Of a stretch of DNA of 55,529 nt, positions 7,897 through 17,330 are shown piece after piece. The position numbers and the translations under genes were made by a program. The stretch is from Candidatus Melainabacteria bacterium (lineage in GTDB: Bacteria; Cyanobacteriota; Vampirovibrionia; 2-02-FULL-35-15). The stretch is taken from assembly GCA_016201905.1 (NCBI GenBank), contig JACQBQ010000021.1, positions 1 to 55,529 on the forward strand. Reading direction: 5' to 3'. The notes under the pieces are model-generated. The model did no database searches, was not told the origin of the DNA, and saw only the letters and a program-made list of their open reading frames with translations. Position 1 is the first letter of the stretch. Every line of letters starts with the position of its first letter.

Positions 7897-8745
7897 ATGT
7901 CCTCCATTCCACAATCTGAAATTAAAGCAATCGGTAAATTATTAAAAAGCTCTGATGAGGATACTTTAAAACTTTTAGAAGAGCAGTTAAAAAAATTTGA
8001 CACGAAGACTTTAAAAGAAATAAATGATGAGCTGCCATTAGACGATATAAGTTTAAGAAAACAATACCTCGATCTGGTTTTAAAAATAAAAAGAGAACAA
8101 CTTAAAGAAGATTTCAAAAATTGGTCCAATAAAGATTCAAGTGATCTTGAAAAAGGTGTACTTTTAGTGGCTTCATTTGCAAACCCGCTATTAAAGTCAG
8201 AATATTATTCAAAATTATTAAACGATTGGTCTAATACTCTAAGTAATAGTTTAAAAAAACTAAAAATAAGTAATGATCCAACATCAATAATAAATGAACT
8301 GAATCATTTCTTATTTATGGAGTTAGGTTTTAAAGGAAATAAGGAACATTATTATGACCCTGAAAATAGTTTTATAGATAAAGTGATAGACAAAAAAAAA
8401 GGTAACCCTATTTTACTTTCTGTAATCTATCTCCTTGTCGCAAAAAGGCTAGGATTGCCTTTTAACGGTGTTAATATGCCAGCACATTTTCTCATTCAGT
8501 ATCTTGATGCTTTTGAACCAATTTATATCGATCCATTTAATCAAGGAGAAATTATTACAAAATCAGATTGTCAGGAAAGAATCAAAGCTTTAAAACTAAT
8601 GTGGCAGGAAGATTATTTATCCGGTCCTACAAATAAACAAATTATTGCAAGAATGATGCAAAACCTTGTAAACATTTATCAATCCGAAGGATTGTTTGAA
8701 TTAAAAGAATACATGGAATATTATGTAAATATTTTGAAGCGATAG
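7897..8745 (+). CDS. SirB1/transglutaminase-like (Transglut_core2) protein
   Basis: A 282-residue protein. Residues about 130-225 match the SirB1-type domain: FMELGFKGN, a GNPILLSVIYLLVAKRLGLPF helix and PAHFLIQY with its His, then a conserved Asp in YIDPF. The catalytic Cys of true transglutaminases is not apparent, as in most SirB1-like proteins, so it is probably a binding domain. The first 110 residues are helical and charged. It lies 20 bp before purL and is probably in the same transcript. Function in this family is poorly known. Confidence 0.75.
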   Translation: MSSIPQSEIKAIGKLLKSSDEDTLKLLEEQLKKFDTKTLKEINDELPLDDISLRKQYLDLVLKIKREQLKEDFKNWSNKDSSDLEKGVLLVASFANPLLKSEYYSKLLNDWSNTLSNSLKKLKISNDPTSIINELNHFLFMELGFKGNKEHYYDPENSFIDKVIDKKKGNPILLSVIYLLVAKRLGLPFNGVNMPAHFLIQYLDAFEPIYIDPFNQGEIITKSDCQERIKALKLMWQEDYLSGPTNKQIIARMMQNLVNIYQSEGLFELKEYMEYYVNILKR

Positions 8746-8765
8746 ATGCATACTATAATTAAAAG

Positions 8766-11135
8766 GTGACTGCAATAATCAAAGAAAAATCAGGTATAAA
8801 CAAAGAACTCATCAGAAAGCTCAAACTCAGTACAGATGAGTATCTCAAGATAGTTGAACTTATTGGCAGAGAGCCAAACGATATAGAGCTTCATATGTTT
8901 TCTGTTATGTGGTCTGAGCACTGTTGCTACAAGAATTCAAAAGTTCTGTTAAAAGAATTTCCCACAAAAAATAAATATGTAGCTATTGGACCAGGTGAAA
9001 ATGCCGGAGTAATAGACTTAGGTGCTGGAATTAAAATTGCTTTTAAAATTGAATCTCATAACAGGCCAACAGCAGTAGAACCATTTCAAGGTGCAACAAC
9101 TGGTGTTGGTGGGATTCTTCGTGACATCTTTACAATGGGTGCAAGGCCTATTGCTGTCCTTGACAGCTTAAGATTTGGAGACTTAAACAAATCACGTTCA
9201 AGATTTTTATTCTCTGGTGCTGTAAATGGAATCGCGCATTATGGAAACTGTACCGGCATTCCAAATATTGGGGGTGAAGCATATTTTTATCCGACATATA
9301 ATGAAAATCCTCTTGTAAATGCAATGGCAGTTGGATTAATTGAGACAGATGAAATTGTTAAATCAAATGCAAGCGGATTAGGAAATCCGGTTTTATATGT
9401 AGGTTCAAAAACCGGTCGGGATGGGCTTGGTGGAGCTAGTTTCGCCAGCTCTGGACTTACTGACAAAAGTCATAAGGACAGGCCTGCAGTACAAGTCGGT
9501 GATCCATTTACTGAGAAGGTTTTAATCGAGGCTTGTTTAGAAGCATTTAAAACTGGACACATAATATCAGCTCAGGATATGGGTGCAGCTGGTTTAACCT
9601 GTTCTACCTCTGAGATGGCTGCTAAAGGTGGAGTAGGAATTAATATAGATTTAGATAAAGTACCAATTAGAACTGAAAATCTTACCCCGATAGAATATAT
9701 GCTCTCAGAGTCTCAGGAAAGAATGCTTTTTGTAGTTAAAGCTGGATTTGAAAAAGAGATTTCAGAAATATTTAAAAAGTGGGGATTAGATTCTGTTCAA
9801 ATTGGTGAAATTACAAAGGGTAATAATGTAACTGTAAAACATAAAAATAAAATTGTTGTTGATATTCCAGCAAAAGCTTTGGTAAACGATACACCTGTTT
9901 ATAAAAGAGAGGTAAAAATCCCTGATTACTATAAAGAAAATCAGTCCTTTGATCAAAATTTAGTTCCAGACTTAAAGCAAGATGAAGTTCTGCCAATGTT
10001 AAAAGATCTTCTTGCTTCACCAAACATTTGTTCAAAAAAGTGGATTTATTCAAAATACGATCATGATGTACAAACAAACACAGTTATAAAACCAGGCAGC
10101 AGTGCTGGATTAATAAGAATCAAACCGTTACATGACGTAGTTGCGAGCACTTCTAAGAAGTGCGTGGCAATCCCAAATGATTCACGCATAAGCGATCGGG
10201 ATTGCTTCGTCGCTAACACTCCTCGCTCGCCTCGTCTCCGACTCGTCGGAACGGGCAATGACATAGCAACAAAAGGTTTGGCGGTTTCTTGTGATGGTAA
10301 CTCTGCTTATGTTTATCTGGATCCATACCTAGGTTCAAAAATTGCTGTGGCTGAAGCAGCAAGAAATGTTTCTTGTATCGGTGCAAAACCAATTGCAATT
10401 ACAGACAATTTAAATTTTGGAAACCCGGAAAAGCCTGAGATTTACTGGCAGATGTCTGAATCAGTAAAAGGAATAAAAGAAGCTTGTATCGAATTTAATA
10501 CTCCTGTAACCGGAGGCAATGTAAGTCTTTACAATGAAACAAATGGAATAGATATATGGCCTACTCCTGTAATCGGTATGGTTGGCTTTATTAACGATGT
10601 GACACTAGGAATAGATCATTCGTTTAAAAAAGCAGGAGATGTGATTCTTCTCTTAGGAAAACAAAAAAGTGAAATTGGTGCCTCTGAATATTTATATCTG
10701 CGTACAAAACAAATAAAAGGCAGGGTACCTGAACTTGATTTTAATCTAGAAAAAATTGTTCAATTATCTACAAGAGAGCTTATTAATAAGAAGCTTATAA
10801 AATCAGCCAATGACTGTTCAGTCGGCGGACTTCTTATAACACTATGCAAAAGTGCATTTCAAAACGATTTAGGATTTGTTATTTCGTTACCTACTAACAC
10901 TCAGTCACGATTAGATTCATTACTTTTTGGTGAAACACAAAGCAGGATTATTATAAGCATTGATAAAAGCAACTTACAAGCAGTAGAAAAACACTTAAAC
11001 AAATTAAAATGTCCTTATCAAACCCTTGGAGAAGTCACTGACGGTAATGTAATCATTAATTCACTAAATATAAATGTGCAAATTAGTGAGTTAAAGGACA
11101 TTTGGGAAAAAGCCTTAGGAAATTATTTCAACTAA
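8766..11135 (+). CDS. purL: Phosphoribosylformylglycinamidine synthase, PurL subunit, with in-frame insertion
   Basis: PurL catalyses the ATP-dependent conversion of FGAR to FGAM in purine synthesis, with PurQ and PurS as partners (neither is in this window). Family signatures are HMFSVMWSEHCCYKNSK, the GENAGVIDLG loop, FKIESHNRP, GATTGVGGI, and in the second half AVAEAARNVSCIGAKPIAITDNLNFGN-type sequence and TGGNVSLYNE. The start is GTG at 8766. The product is 789 residues, about 50 longer than usual. The excess lies after residue ~455 between GLIRIK and TKGLAVSCDGN, and comes from the palindromic element at 10131-10264. Confidence 0.95.
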   Translation: MTAIIKEKSGINKELIRKLKLSTDEYLKIVELIGREPNDIELHMFSVMWSEHCCYKNSKVLLKEFPTKNKYVAIGPGENAGVIDLGAGIKIAFKIESHNRPTAVEPFQGATTGVGGILRDIFTMGARPIAVLDSLRFGDLNKSRSRFLFSGAVNGIAHYGNCTGIPNIGGEAYFYPTYNENPLVNAMAVGLIETDEIVKSNASGLGNPVLYVGSKTGRDGLGGASFASSGLTDKSHKDRPAVQVGDPFTEKVLIEACLEAFKTGHIISAQDMGAAGLTCSTSEMAAKGGVGINIDLDKVPIRTENLTPIEYMLSESQERMLFVVKAGFEKEISEIFKKWGLDSVQIGEITKGNNVTVKHKNKIVVDIPAKALVNDTPVYKREVKIPDYYKENQSFDQNLVPDLKQDEVLPMLKDLLASPNICSKKWIYSKYDHDVQTNTVIKPGSSAGLIRIKPLHDVVASTSKKCVAIPNDSRISDRDCFVANTPRSPRLRLVGTGNDIATKGLAVSCDGNSAYVYLDPYLGSKIAVAEAARNVSCIGAKPIAITDNLNFGNPEKPEIYWQMSESVKGIKEACIEFNTPVTGGNVSLYNETNGIDIWPTPVIGMVGFINDVTLGIDHSFKKAGDVILLLGKQKSEIGASEYLYLRTKQIKGRVPELDFNLEKIVQLSTRELINKKLIKSANDCSVGGLLITLCKSAFQNDLGFVISLPTNTQSRLDSLLFGETQSRIIISIDKSNLQAVEKHLNKLKCPYQTLGEVTDGNVIINSLNINVQISELKDIWEKALGNYFN
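10131..10264. repeat. Palindromic element inserted in frame in purL
   Basis: This is a diverged member of the family. The left end is TGACGTAGTTGCGAG, the right end is GCAATGACAT, and inside are GGCAATCCC and GGGATTGCTTCGTCG plus an AGCACTTC-GAAGTGC hairpin. It encodes about 45 residues beginning HDVVAS and ending VGTGND, a segment that purL homologues lack. It enters in the same frame as the other copies (GTA GTT GCG). Confidence 0.85.
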
Positions 11136-11136
11136 A

Positions 11137-11686
11137 CTATTTGTCTCCGCTGTCTGATGTGTCAGAAGTATCTACTGTATCAGACAAACCACAAACATCA
11201 GGAATACCATCTCCATCATCATCAATTGATATTGCTTCATCAAGAGAGGCAGCTGAATCCTGAAGATCAGGATCGTATGTTTCAACAATATCCTGGGGAA
11301 TACAACGCCTTGGATTTGAGTCTGGACTGTCGCATTCTCTGCTTTCTAATTGATCAATTGCTTTATTTAATATTTTATTAGCACTTAATAATTTTCTATT
11401 GCATTTATCCAGATCACCATTCTCATCACTTGCTTGTAAAGCACCATTTAATAAATCAATTGCTCGATTTATTTTGTTTCCTACAATCTGTAATGGTTTA
11501 CTTGAAATATCTTGAAGCTCAGAAAGAATATCTTGATGGGTAGAATCTAAATCACTAATTATAGTGTCTATTGATACATCTCCTTCACTACTTGATACAT
11601 CTCCCCCCACTTGTATCCATTGCAAAAACTGGTACAGCTATAGTTGTCAAAGACAATAAACAAAATAGCACAAATAATTTTCTCAT
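11137..11686 (-). CDS. Secreted acidic protein with frameshift between signal peptide and body
   Basis: ATG at 11686 has a strong GGAGGG ribosome-binding site and encodes a clear signal peptide (MRKLFVLFCLLSLTT..., cleavage near VFAMD). This frame meets a TAG shortly after a run of six G (plus-strand C run 11603-11608). The body is in another frame (open from a TTG at 11625 to 11137). Removing one G joins them smoothly as MDTSGGDVSSSEGD. The body has a helical middle with paired Cys and an Asp-rich tail with DDDGDGIPDVC, a thrombospondin type-3-like calcium motif. The frameshift may be a sequencing error, slippage or phase variation. No family recognised. Confidence 0.6.
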
Positions 11687-11801
11687 TGAAAAACCCTCCG
11701 GTAAGATAAAAGTAAGCACCTAAGTTATTTATATATAAATAACTTGTACAGTTTAGTGCGAATTGTCACATGGACAGCCCTATATGGCTTTCCGTTTATC
11801 C

Positions 11802-13148
11802 CTAATTATCTTCTTCTTCAACTAAATCTTTCCATTCAGGACTTTTTTCTAATTCTGAAGCAATATTTGAAATTTCAGTTATAGGCTTTACCTTCTTTGG
11901 CTTTAAAATACCAGAAGACTTTATTTCTTCTTTATGTAGTTCTTCTTCATCGTCCTCAAATTCATAATCTAATTCATCTAATTCCTCAGTTTCTTCCCTT
12001 GTTCTTTCTGAAAGGTTTTCTGTAAAAAGTTTTTTTCTTTTTGATAGAGCAGCAGTTGATTCATCTGGTACTTCTGGTTCTTCTTTTTTATTTTCTTTTT
12101 GTGAAGTGCTTTGTATTGGTGTTGGATCTTTGATTACTTCTGTGTCATTCTCTTTATGAGAATCACTAAATGGAAACGTTCCTTCTTCTTCAAGCAAGTC
12201 AATTAATGATTTTTCACTTAATAATTCTTCTTTTAAAATTTCTTCGTCAGGAGTTAATATATCTTTTTTAAGTTCTTGTGTAACTTGGAGTTCATAGTCC
12301 TGAATTATGGCATCTTTTTCCTGTTCAATTGGTGATAAAAGTTCTTCATCTGATTCTTCTTGAATTAAAACAGCATTTTCATGTTCAGCTGGTAATATAA
12401 CTTCTGTTATTTGTTCAGGAATTTCAATTTGTGGTTCTTTAACCTCAAGATGTGAGACTAAACTTACCAATGCATTTAACTGTGTGGAAAATCTTGCGTC
12501 TAGCTGTCCTGACCTTGTTTCAATTAAACAACTACCAGGATCTACTGAATCATTTGCTAGTGGAACTATATCTATACCGCTTGGAAATAATTTCTCCATT
12601 TCAGGAATATTCTGTTCAAGTGTTTTTAAGTCTGCCGGGTTTACAAATACCTGGACACGATCTGCTTCAGATGTTGCTTTTTTAATTGAATCTACAATCT
12701 GTGTTTTTAATATATTTGGATCAATTGCTGCCTGATATTTGATTATCTTACCAGCAAGGTCCAGTGCAACTTTTATAATTTCTTTGTGAGCTTGATTCAG
12801 GGCTTCTCGCTTTACTTCAAAGAGTTCTTTTAATAATAGCCTTGCCTGACTTTTCAAGTGATCAGCTTCTTCATTTGCTAATCGCAGTGTTTCATTATAA
12901 ACTTTTTCCTTAAGTTCTCTTGCTTCAACATTTGCTTTTTTTATTATCTCTTTTACTCTTACCTCAGCTTCATTCAGCTTTTTTTGGGACTCAGCTAAAA
13001 TATTTTCTGCTTCCTGTTTAATTGCCCTAGCCTCTTGCTTTGCTTTATGAATTTCAAGCTGCACAGCATGTGCAACTTCACTTACATCCAATGAGGTGGT
13101 CTTATGAGGGTTTTGTATCTTTGTAAGTTTTTTGCTTTTTATTAGCAT
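11802..13148 (-). CDS. fliH: Flagellar assembly protein FliH with acidic C-terminal extension
   Basis: FliH binds and regulates the export ATPase FliI. Residues about 25-240 have the FliH/V-ATPase E-subunit pattern: a long Ala/Glu/Lys-rich coiled coil (HKAKQEARAIKQEAENILAE) then a C-terminal domain with VQVFVNPADL, GIDIVPLANDSVDPGSCLIET and a FSTQL helix. After that come about 200 extra residues, mostly acidic and low complexity (DELDYEFEDDEEELHKEE). FliI is not in the window. The gene lies 4 bp after the small gene in the fliG slot, in the flagellar operon. Confidence 0.8.
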   Translation of the reverse strand: MLIKSKKLTKIQNPHKTTSLDVSEVAHAVQLEIHKAKQEARAIKQEAENILAESQKKLNEAEVRVKEIIKKANVEARELKEKVYNETLRLANEEADHLKSQARLLLKELFEVKREALNQAHKEIIKVALDLAGKIIKYQAAIDPNILKTQIVDSIKKATSEADRVQVFVNPADLKTLEQNIPEMEKLFPSGIDIVPLANDSVDPGSCLIETRSGQLDARFSTQLNALVSLVSHLEVKEPQIEIPEQITEVILPAEHENAVLIQEESDEELLSPIEQEKDAIIQDYELQVTQELKKDILTPDEEILKEELLSEKSLIDLLEEEGTFPFSDSHKENDTEVIKDPTPIQSTSQKENKKEEPEVPDESTAALSKRKKLFTENLSERTREETEELDELDYEFEDDEEELHKEEIKSSGILKPKKVKPITEISNIASELEKSPEWKDLVEEEDN

Positions 13149-13152
13149 TGTA

Positions 13153-13548
13153 CTATTTCATTTTCTCCATATCGGTTAAGAATTTATCAACAATCTTTGT
13201 AACTTCCTGAGACAAAAATACTGGTGGACCCTTTTTTTGTATTCCTAACTTAATTAAGATATATTCCTTGAGTTTTGCTCTTTGTTCATCAGCAATTCTG
13301 GATACTTTTTGTGATTTAATTTCTCTTTTACAATCATTCAGTATTTTTTGAAGCTCAGGCCAAGATTGATAAAACGGTGTCCAGTCAAGCTTTTCAACAT
13401 CAACTTTTGTTTCTTGCTCAATCTGGGCTAGTACTTTAGCAACTTCAGGACTAAAATGCGCCATAAGCAAAGATTGCTGATCCCTTGGCATTGTACGCAG
13501 TATCAAGGAAAGCGTTAATAATTTTATGTCTTTAGATAGTGTTGCCAT
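13153..13548 (-). CDS. Small protein in the fliG position (FliG N-domain-like?)
   Basis: A 131-residue protein between fliF and fliH, where fliG normally sits. Its first 40 residues (LLTLSLILRTMPRDQQ..LLMAHFSPEVAKVLAQIE) follow the helix pattern of the FliG N-terminal domain that binds FliF, but the middle and C-terminal torque-generating domains of a normal FliG (about 330 residues) are absent. It may be a reduced FliG, an adaptor that holds a full FliG encoded elsewhere, or an unrelated protein. The frame is clean, so it is not an obvious truncation. Confidence 0.5.
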   Translation of the reverse strand: MATLSKDIKLLTLSLILRTMPRDQQSLLMAHFSPEVAKVLAQIEQETKVDVEKLDWTPFYQSWPELQKILNDCKREIKSQKVSRIADEQRAKLKEYILIKLGIQKKGPPVFLSQEVTKIVDKFLTDMEKMK

Positions 13549-13706
13549 TTATAATCTTATGCCACATAGCAGAGAATCAAAAATCAGAGAATTAGTGTAT
13601 CAATAAGAAATAACCTGATTTAAATGGTTATCCCTAAGTAAATTGTACTGAAGTTTTATATAAATATTATCTTCTGATTAATATGAATGAGACTTTTGAG
13701 TCCTAA

Positions 13707-15302
13707 TTAAACTCTTCCTGCGGGAGTACCTTCTTCCAACCAGATCTGTAATTTGCTTGCTAAGAATTCAGGTTTTTCAACAGCTGCTTCTTTCAGGCCA
13801 GTTAAAATGCCAGTAAAATCAGGTTGTGCTTGTGTAATTCCAGGAACCTGTTCCTGTGCTTGTGCTGAGAGCTGTTGTTCAGGTCTTTGAAATTGTTTTT
13901 GCATCGACTGATTAATCTGTGAAACAGTACTTGGTTCTTGTACAGCTGGTCTCCTAAAAGAACCAAGGATTATTAGCAAGCCAATAACTGCAATTGTTAT
14001 ACCTGCCCAGCGTGGCAGTTTCTTAAAATAATCAGTTGTCTGGCTGAGAAAATTCCCTATATTAAATATTGGTGTTTTTGGCACACCAGCTTTTGGTTTG
14101 TTCGTAGCAAACTCTGCAACTGTAATTTTTATATCATCAGCAGTAGTGTTTGGACTTGTTATTGCAGCAATGCCCTCGCGTAATTGTCTAGTGGAAATCC
14201 TTGGCAAGAGTTCACTGTTTAAAGCTACTGCTACAGAAATTTTTGTAATTCTTCCTGGAGGCATAGTAACTGTTTTTTGTTTATAGCTTGGATATTTTTG
14301 AGTTACTCTGTTTGTTCTTGTATATCCTTTACCACCATCAACACCTGGCAATGCAGGTCCTACCGCTTGATCAGCACCACCATTAGCACCTAATCTTTCA
14401 TCACCAACTTGCTCTTGACCTATAACACCATCTGCAAAAGTCGTCGCACTTTCTTGTATTTTATTTCTGCTTATGTCTGAACTGACTCTTACTATGTAGT
14501 TACTTGCGCCAAGCAATGGTTGCAGATATTCTTCAATCCTTTTCTGAACCATTTTATTTACTCTCTCGGACTCTTCCAATAATTCACTGGCTGCAATTTC
14601 TTCAGTCTCAACCGTAGAGTATGTTTCTCCATTTGTATCAATTATAGAAATATTGTTTTTCTGTAGATTTGGAACATATCCGACAAGAAGATTAATTATG
14701 CTTCTCACTTGTGATCTATTAAGTTTACCTGCTTCATCGGGTAATTCTACCTGTACTGTCGCTGTTGTTGCTGCCTGAAACTGGCTAAATAACTGGGGTT
14801 CAGGAATATTTACACGAACTGTTGACCACTTAATTCCTGTCATTCTACTGATTATTCGTGAGAGATCTCCATTTACTGCTCTCATCATTTTTATTCTTTT
14901 ATCATAGTCTGAAGCAGCCCAGTCACTTTTATCAAATAAATTAAAACCATCTTCCTGCAAAAGATCACTCCTTGAAAGTGCAATAGCTGCTTTATCAAAA
15001 TCCTTCTGATAAACTTTTACATTTACTTTACCGGGTAAGTCACTATCTGACATTTTAGCTTCTAGATCATTTGCTTTTAATTTTGAAATGACTTCAAAGG
15101 CCCTGCCTTGATCAATTCTTTTTACAAGATCAATTTCATTTCCTTTACTGGCTCCTCGTGTCCAAGCAAACGCTACGATTAGAAGTGTAATAATGAGAGT
15201 TATAACACCAGCTCCAATTAAGACTAATCTTTTGTTTTGACCAAGATTAGTAAGCGTTTCTTGTACATCTGGTGTTCTTAATTGTGTTTGTTCTGTTGCC
15301 AT
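13707..15302 (-). CDS. fliF: Flagellar MS-ring protein FliF
   Basis: FliF builds the membrane MS ring. The 531-residue product has the two expected membrane segments: residues about 28-48 (LVLIGAGVITLIITLLIV) and about 427-445 (WAGITIAVIGLLIILGSF). The ring-building motifs between them include GFNLFDKSDWAASDYDKRI, TGIKWSTVRVNIPEPQLF and VRSIINLLVGYVPNL. The C-terminal tail ends with a short segment (LQIWLEEGTPAGRV) like the FliG-binding end of other FliF proteins, so a FliG partner is expected. It lies 71 bp after fliE. Confidence 0.92.
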   Translation of the reverse strand: MATEQTQLRTPDVQETLTNLGQNKRLVLIGAGVITLIITLLIVAFAWTRGASKGNEIDLVKRIDQGRAFEVISKLKANDLEAKMSDSDLPGKVNVKVYQKDFDKAAIALSRSDLLQEDGFNLFDKSDWAASDYDKRIKMMRAVNGDLSRIISRMTGIKWSTVRVNIPEPQLFSQFQAATTATVQVELPDEAGKLNRSQVRSIINLLVGYVPNLQKNNISIIDTNGETYSTVETEEIAASELLEESERVNKMVQKRIEEYLQPLLGASNYIVRVSSDISRNKIQESATTFADGVIGQEQVGDERLGANGGADQAVGPALPGVDGGKGYTRTNRVTQKYPSYKQKTVTMPPGRITKISVAVALNSELLPRISTRQLREGIAAITSPNTTADDIKITVAEFATNKPKAGVPKTPIFNIGNFLSQTTDYFKKLPRWAGITIAVIGLLIILGSFRRPAVQEPSTVSQINQSMQKQFQRPEQQLSAQAQEQVPGITQAQPDFTGILTGLKEAAVEKPEFLASKLQIWLEEGTPAGRV

Positions 15303-15373
15303 TGTTTCTTAAACTACTTCCCCTTATCTTTTTTCATACCCCTGGTTTATTAACTACTAACCAACCCTTAAAG

Positions 15374-15691
15374 TTAAACCTGCATTTGGGTTAGTTTTTC
15401 TACAGTACTAATAAACTTTCCTGCTACCTGAGTTGTCAAACCTAAAGCAATTTCTTCTTCAGCCATTGCAATCATTACCTCATGCAGGTTAACCTTTCCA
15501 GTAGTAACAGCTGCTTCAGTTAATTGTTCTGACTTATTCATCATTTTATTTACTTTACCAAGCATTTCAGATAAAACATTGCCAAATGTGCCACCACCAC
15601 CAAGATTTACTTGCCCCTTTAGTACAGGTATTTGTGGAATGCTTGGTAATGTTGGCATTAGATTTTTAAATTGCATTGGTGATTCTTTCAT
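15374..15691 (-). CDS. fliE: Flagellar hook-basal body complex protein FliE
   Basis: FliE joins the MS ring to the rod. The 105-residue length and C-terminal half (VNLHEVMIAMAEEEIALGLTTQV...KFISTVEKLTQMQV) are typical of the family. The N-terminal third is Gly/Pro-rich (LPSIPQIPVLKGQVNLGGGG) and unlike other FliE. It has a clear AAGGAG ribosome-binding site. Its place between the lytic transglycosylase and fliF supports the call. Confidence 0.85.
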   Translation of the reverse strand: MKESPMQFKNLMPTLPSIPQIPVLKGQVNLGGGGTFGNVLSEMLGKVNKMMNKSEQLTEAAVTTGKVNLHEVMIAMAEEEIALGLTTQVAGKFISTVEKLTQMQV

Positions 15692-15733
15692 TTTATTCTC
15701 CTTGATTTTCTCCTTGTTTTTGGCCCATTGTAA

Positions 15734-16276
15734 TTATGTAAGTTTACTCATGATTTCGCTCACATAATTTCTTGTTTCTTTAAACGGTGGTACTCCTTTA
15801 AACTTATCTACATTTCCTGGTCCTGCATTGTAGGCTGACAGTGCTAAAGCTACATTGCCTTGGTAACGATTAAGTAAAGAACTTAAATATTTAGTGCCTG
15901 CCCTTATGTTTTCAAGCGGATTTAATGGATCTTTAACGCCTAGTTGTTGTGCTGTCCCTGGCATAAGCTGCATTAGTCCTAATGCCCCGGATTGTGAAAT
16001 TGCACTTGGATTAAAATTTGATTCTCGTTCTATAATAGCATTTACAAGTTTTGGATCTACTCCATTTTCTTTTGCAATCTGATTAATTGACCATTGTAAT
16101 TTTTGTTTAATTACAATGGTTGAAAGGCTATTTAAAATATTCGAGAAAACTTCCTTAGTCTTTGACTGAACTGAGTTTTCAAAACCATCAAAAGATTTTT
16201 TCAACTTAGAGATTTCTTCTACTCTCCCTAGAGCTGATTTATATCCTGACTGATTTATAAAATCTAAACTATTCAC
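15734..16276 (-). CDS. Lytic transglycosylase (SLT domain), flagellar
   Basis: A 180-residue protein whose last 125 residues are a soluble lytic transglycosylase domain: the catalytic Glu in AIIERESNFNP, then SGALGLMQLMPGTAQQLG and the AYNAGPGNV motif. No signal peptide is visible. Lying between flgC and fliE, it probably opens peptidoglycan for the growing rod, the job FlgJ does in other bacteria, and it may be exported by the flagellar secretion apparatus. Confidence 0.85.
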   Translation of the reverse strand: MNSLDFINQSGYKSALGRVEEISKLKKSFDGFENSVQSKTKEVFSNILNSLSTIVIKQKLQWSINQIAKENGVDPKLVNAIIERESNFNPSAISQSGALGLMQLMPGTAQQLGVKDPLNPLENIRAGTKYLSSLLNRYQGNVALALSAYNAGPGNVDKFKGVPPFKETRNYVSEIMSKLT

Positions 16277-16285
16277 TCCCTAGAG

Positions 16286-16750
16286 TTATCCTCCCTGTTT
16301 CCCAATATTTAAAGTTTCCCTAGCTGCAGCTTTTGCCATTTCAACTATTGACAGGTTTGCTTTATAACCTCTGGTTGCATACATCATTTCAAGCATTTCA
16401 ACCAGCGAGTCAACATTTGACATTTCTACATCACCATTTGCATCTGCTTTTGGATGTCCTGGCATATGAACTTTTTGACCTGGTGTTTGATCAACTAAAA
16501 CCTGACTCACTTCAACACCTTTGCTGATCTGATTTCCATTTATAAAACTAAGCAGATCATCTTCTTTAATACCAAGCTGTCTTGCCATTATGATGGCAAA
16601 AGCACTTCCAGTTTTCTGTGAAAAAACCGGTATTTTTCTTTTGTAGTTTGGAGTTGAAGCATTTGCAACATTTTCAGAGATGATTTCCATTCTTTCTCTT
16701 TGAGCTTCAAGACCATTTGATGCTGTATTTAATAAATCAAAAAATGTCAT
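16286..16750 (-). CDS. flgC: Flagellar rod protein FlgC
   Basis: A proximal rod component of 154 residues. The N-terminal rod motif (DLLNTASNGLEAQRERMEIISENVANASTPNYKR) has the family's ANxxTxxYKR-like signature, and the C-terminal helix (VDSLVEMLEMMYATRGYKANLSIVEMAKAAARETLNIG) is the expected coiled coil. It follows flgB by 11 bp. Confidence 0.92.
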   Translation of the reverse strand: MTFFDLLNTASNGLEAQRERMEIISENVANASTPNYKRKIPVFSQKTGSAFAIIMARQLGIKEDDLLSFINGNQISKGVEVSQVLVDQTPGQKVHMPGHPKADANGDVEMSNVDSLVEMLEMMYATRGYKANLSIVEMAKAAARETLNIGKQGG

Positions 16751-16761
16751 TCTTTTCTCCT

Positions 16762-17121
16762 TTAATTAGCTCTGACTTCTAAAGCCTTTTTCATATGATC
16801 AAAGTGATGATTGATAGACTTAACCAAAAGCAGGTAACGTAAATGATTATCATAAAGCTTTGACAATTCAGATTCCAATGTCATTGGCTTTGAGTAATCT
16901 CTGTATCTGCTTCGGGCTAATATTGATTCATTTCCTTCACCTGATGCAGCTGAATCATTTTTCAGATCACTTAAAACCCTGCTAAAATCAACATCCTGCC
17001 TTACATAGCCTTTAGTTTCAATATTTGCTAAGTTGCTAGAAAGGATTTCCTGACGTTGCATTACTGCATCTGTCAGGCCCCTTACTGTTTTAAATCCTTC
17101 ATTCTCAAACATATTTTTCAC
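16762..17121 (-). CDS. flgB: Flagellar rod protein FlgB
   Basis: A proximal rod component of 119 residues. It has the QEILSSNLANIETKGYVRQDVDF motif of FlgB at residues about 22-45 and a C-terminal helix (DNHLRYLLLVKSINHHFDHM). It is the first gene of the flgB-flgC-SLT-fliE-fliF run. About 210 bp separate it from the Gly-rich gene upstream, leaving room for its own promoter. Confidence 0.9.
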   Translation of the reverse strand: MKNMFENEGFKTVRGLTDAVMQRQEILSSNLANIETKGYVRQDVDFSRVLSDLKNDSAASGEGNESILARSRYRDYSKPMTLESELSKLYDNHLRYLLLVKSINHHFDHMKKALEVRAN

Positions 17122-17330
17122 CTTTTATTCTTCACCAAAAATATTTTCATTTATAATTTATATCGGTGAGTAAGTTGTATTGTTTATAATTTTGGTTAAG
17201 GATTCGTTGTGATTTGGGACTTTATACAAAAAAAATCTATAAAGCTAGAAATAACCCGAGAAAAATCTGTCTCAAAACAATATTAGTTTAAGATCCAATT
17301 AAAACCAAATCCTAAATATTGAATTCTTAT

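Noticed and set aside
10061-10398. Two minus-strand frames over the purL insertion
   Set aside because: They arise from the palindrome and lie wholly inside purL, whose own frame is conserved on both sides.
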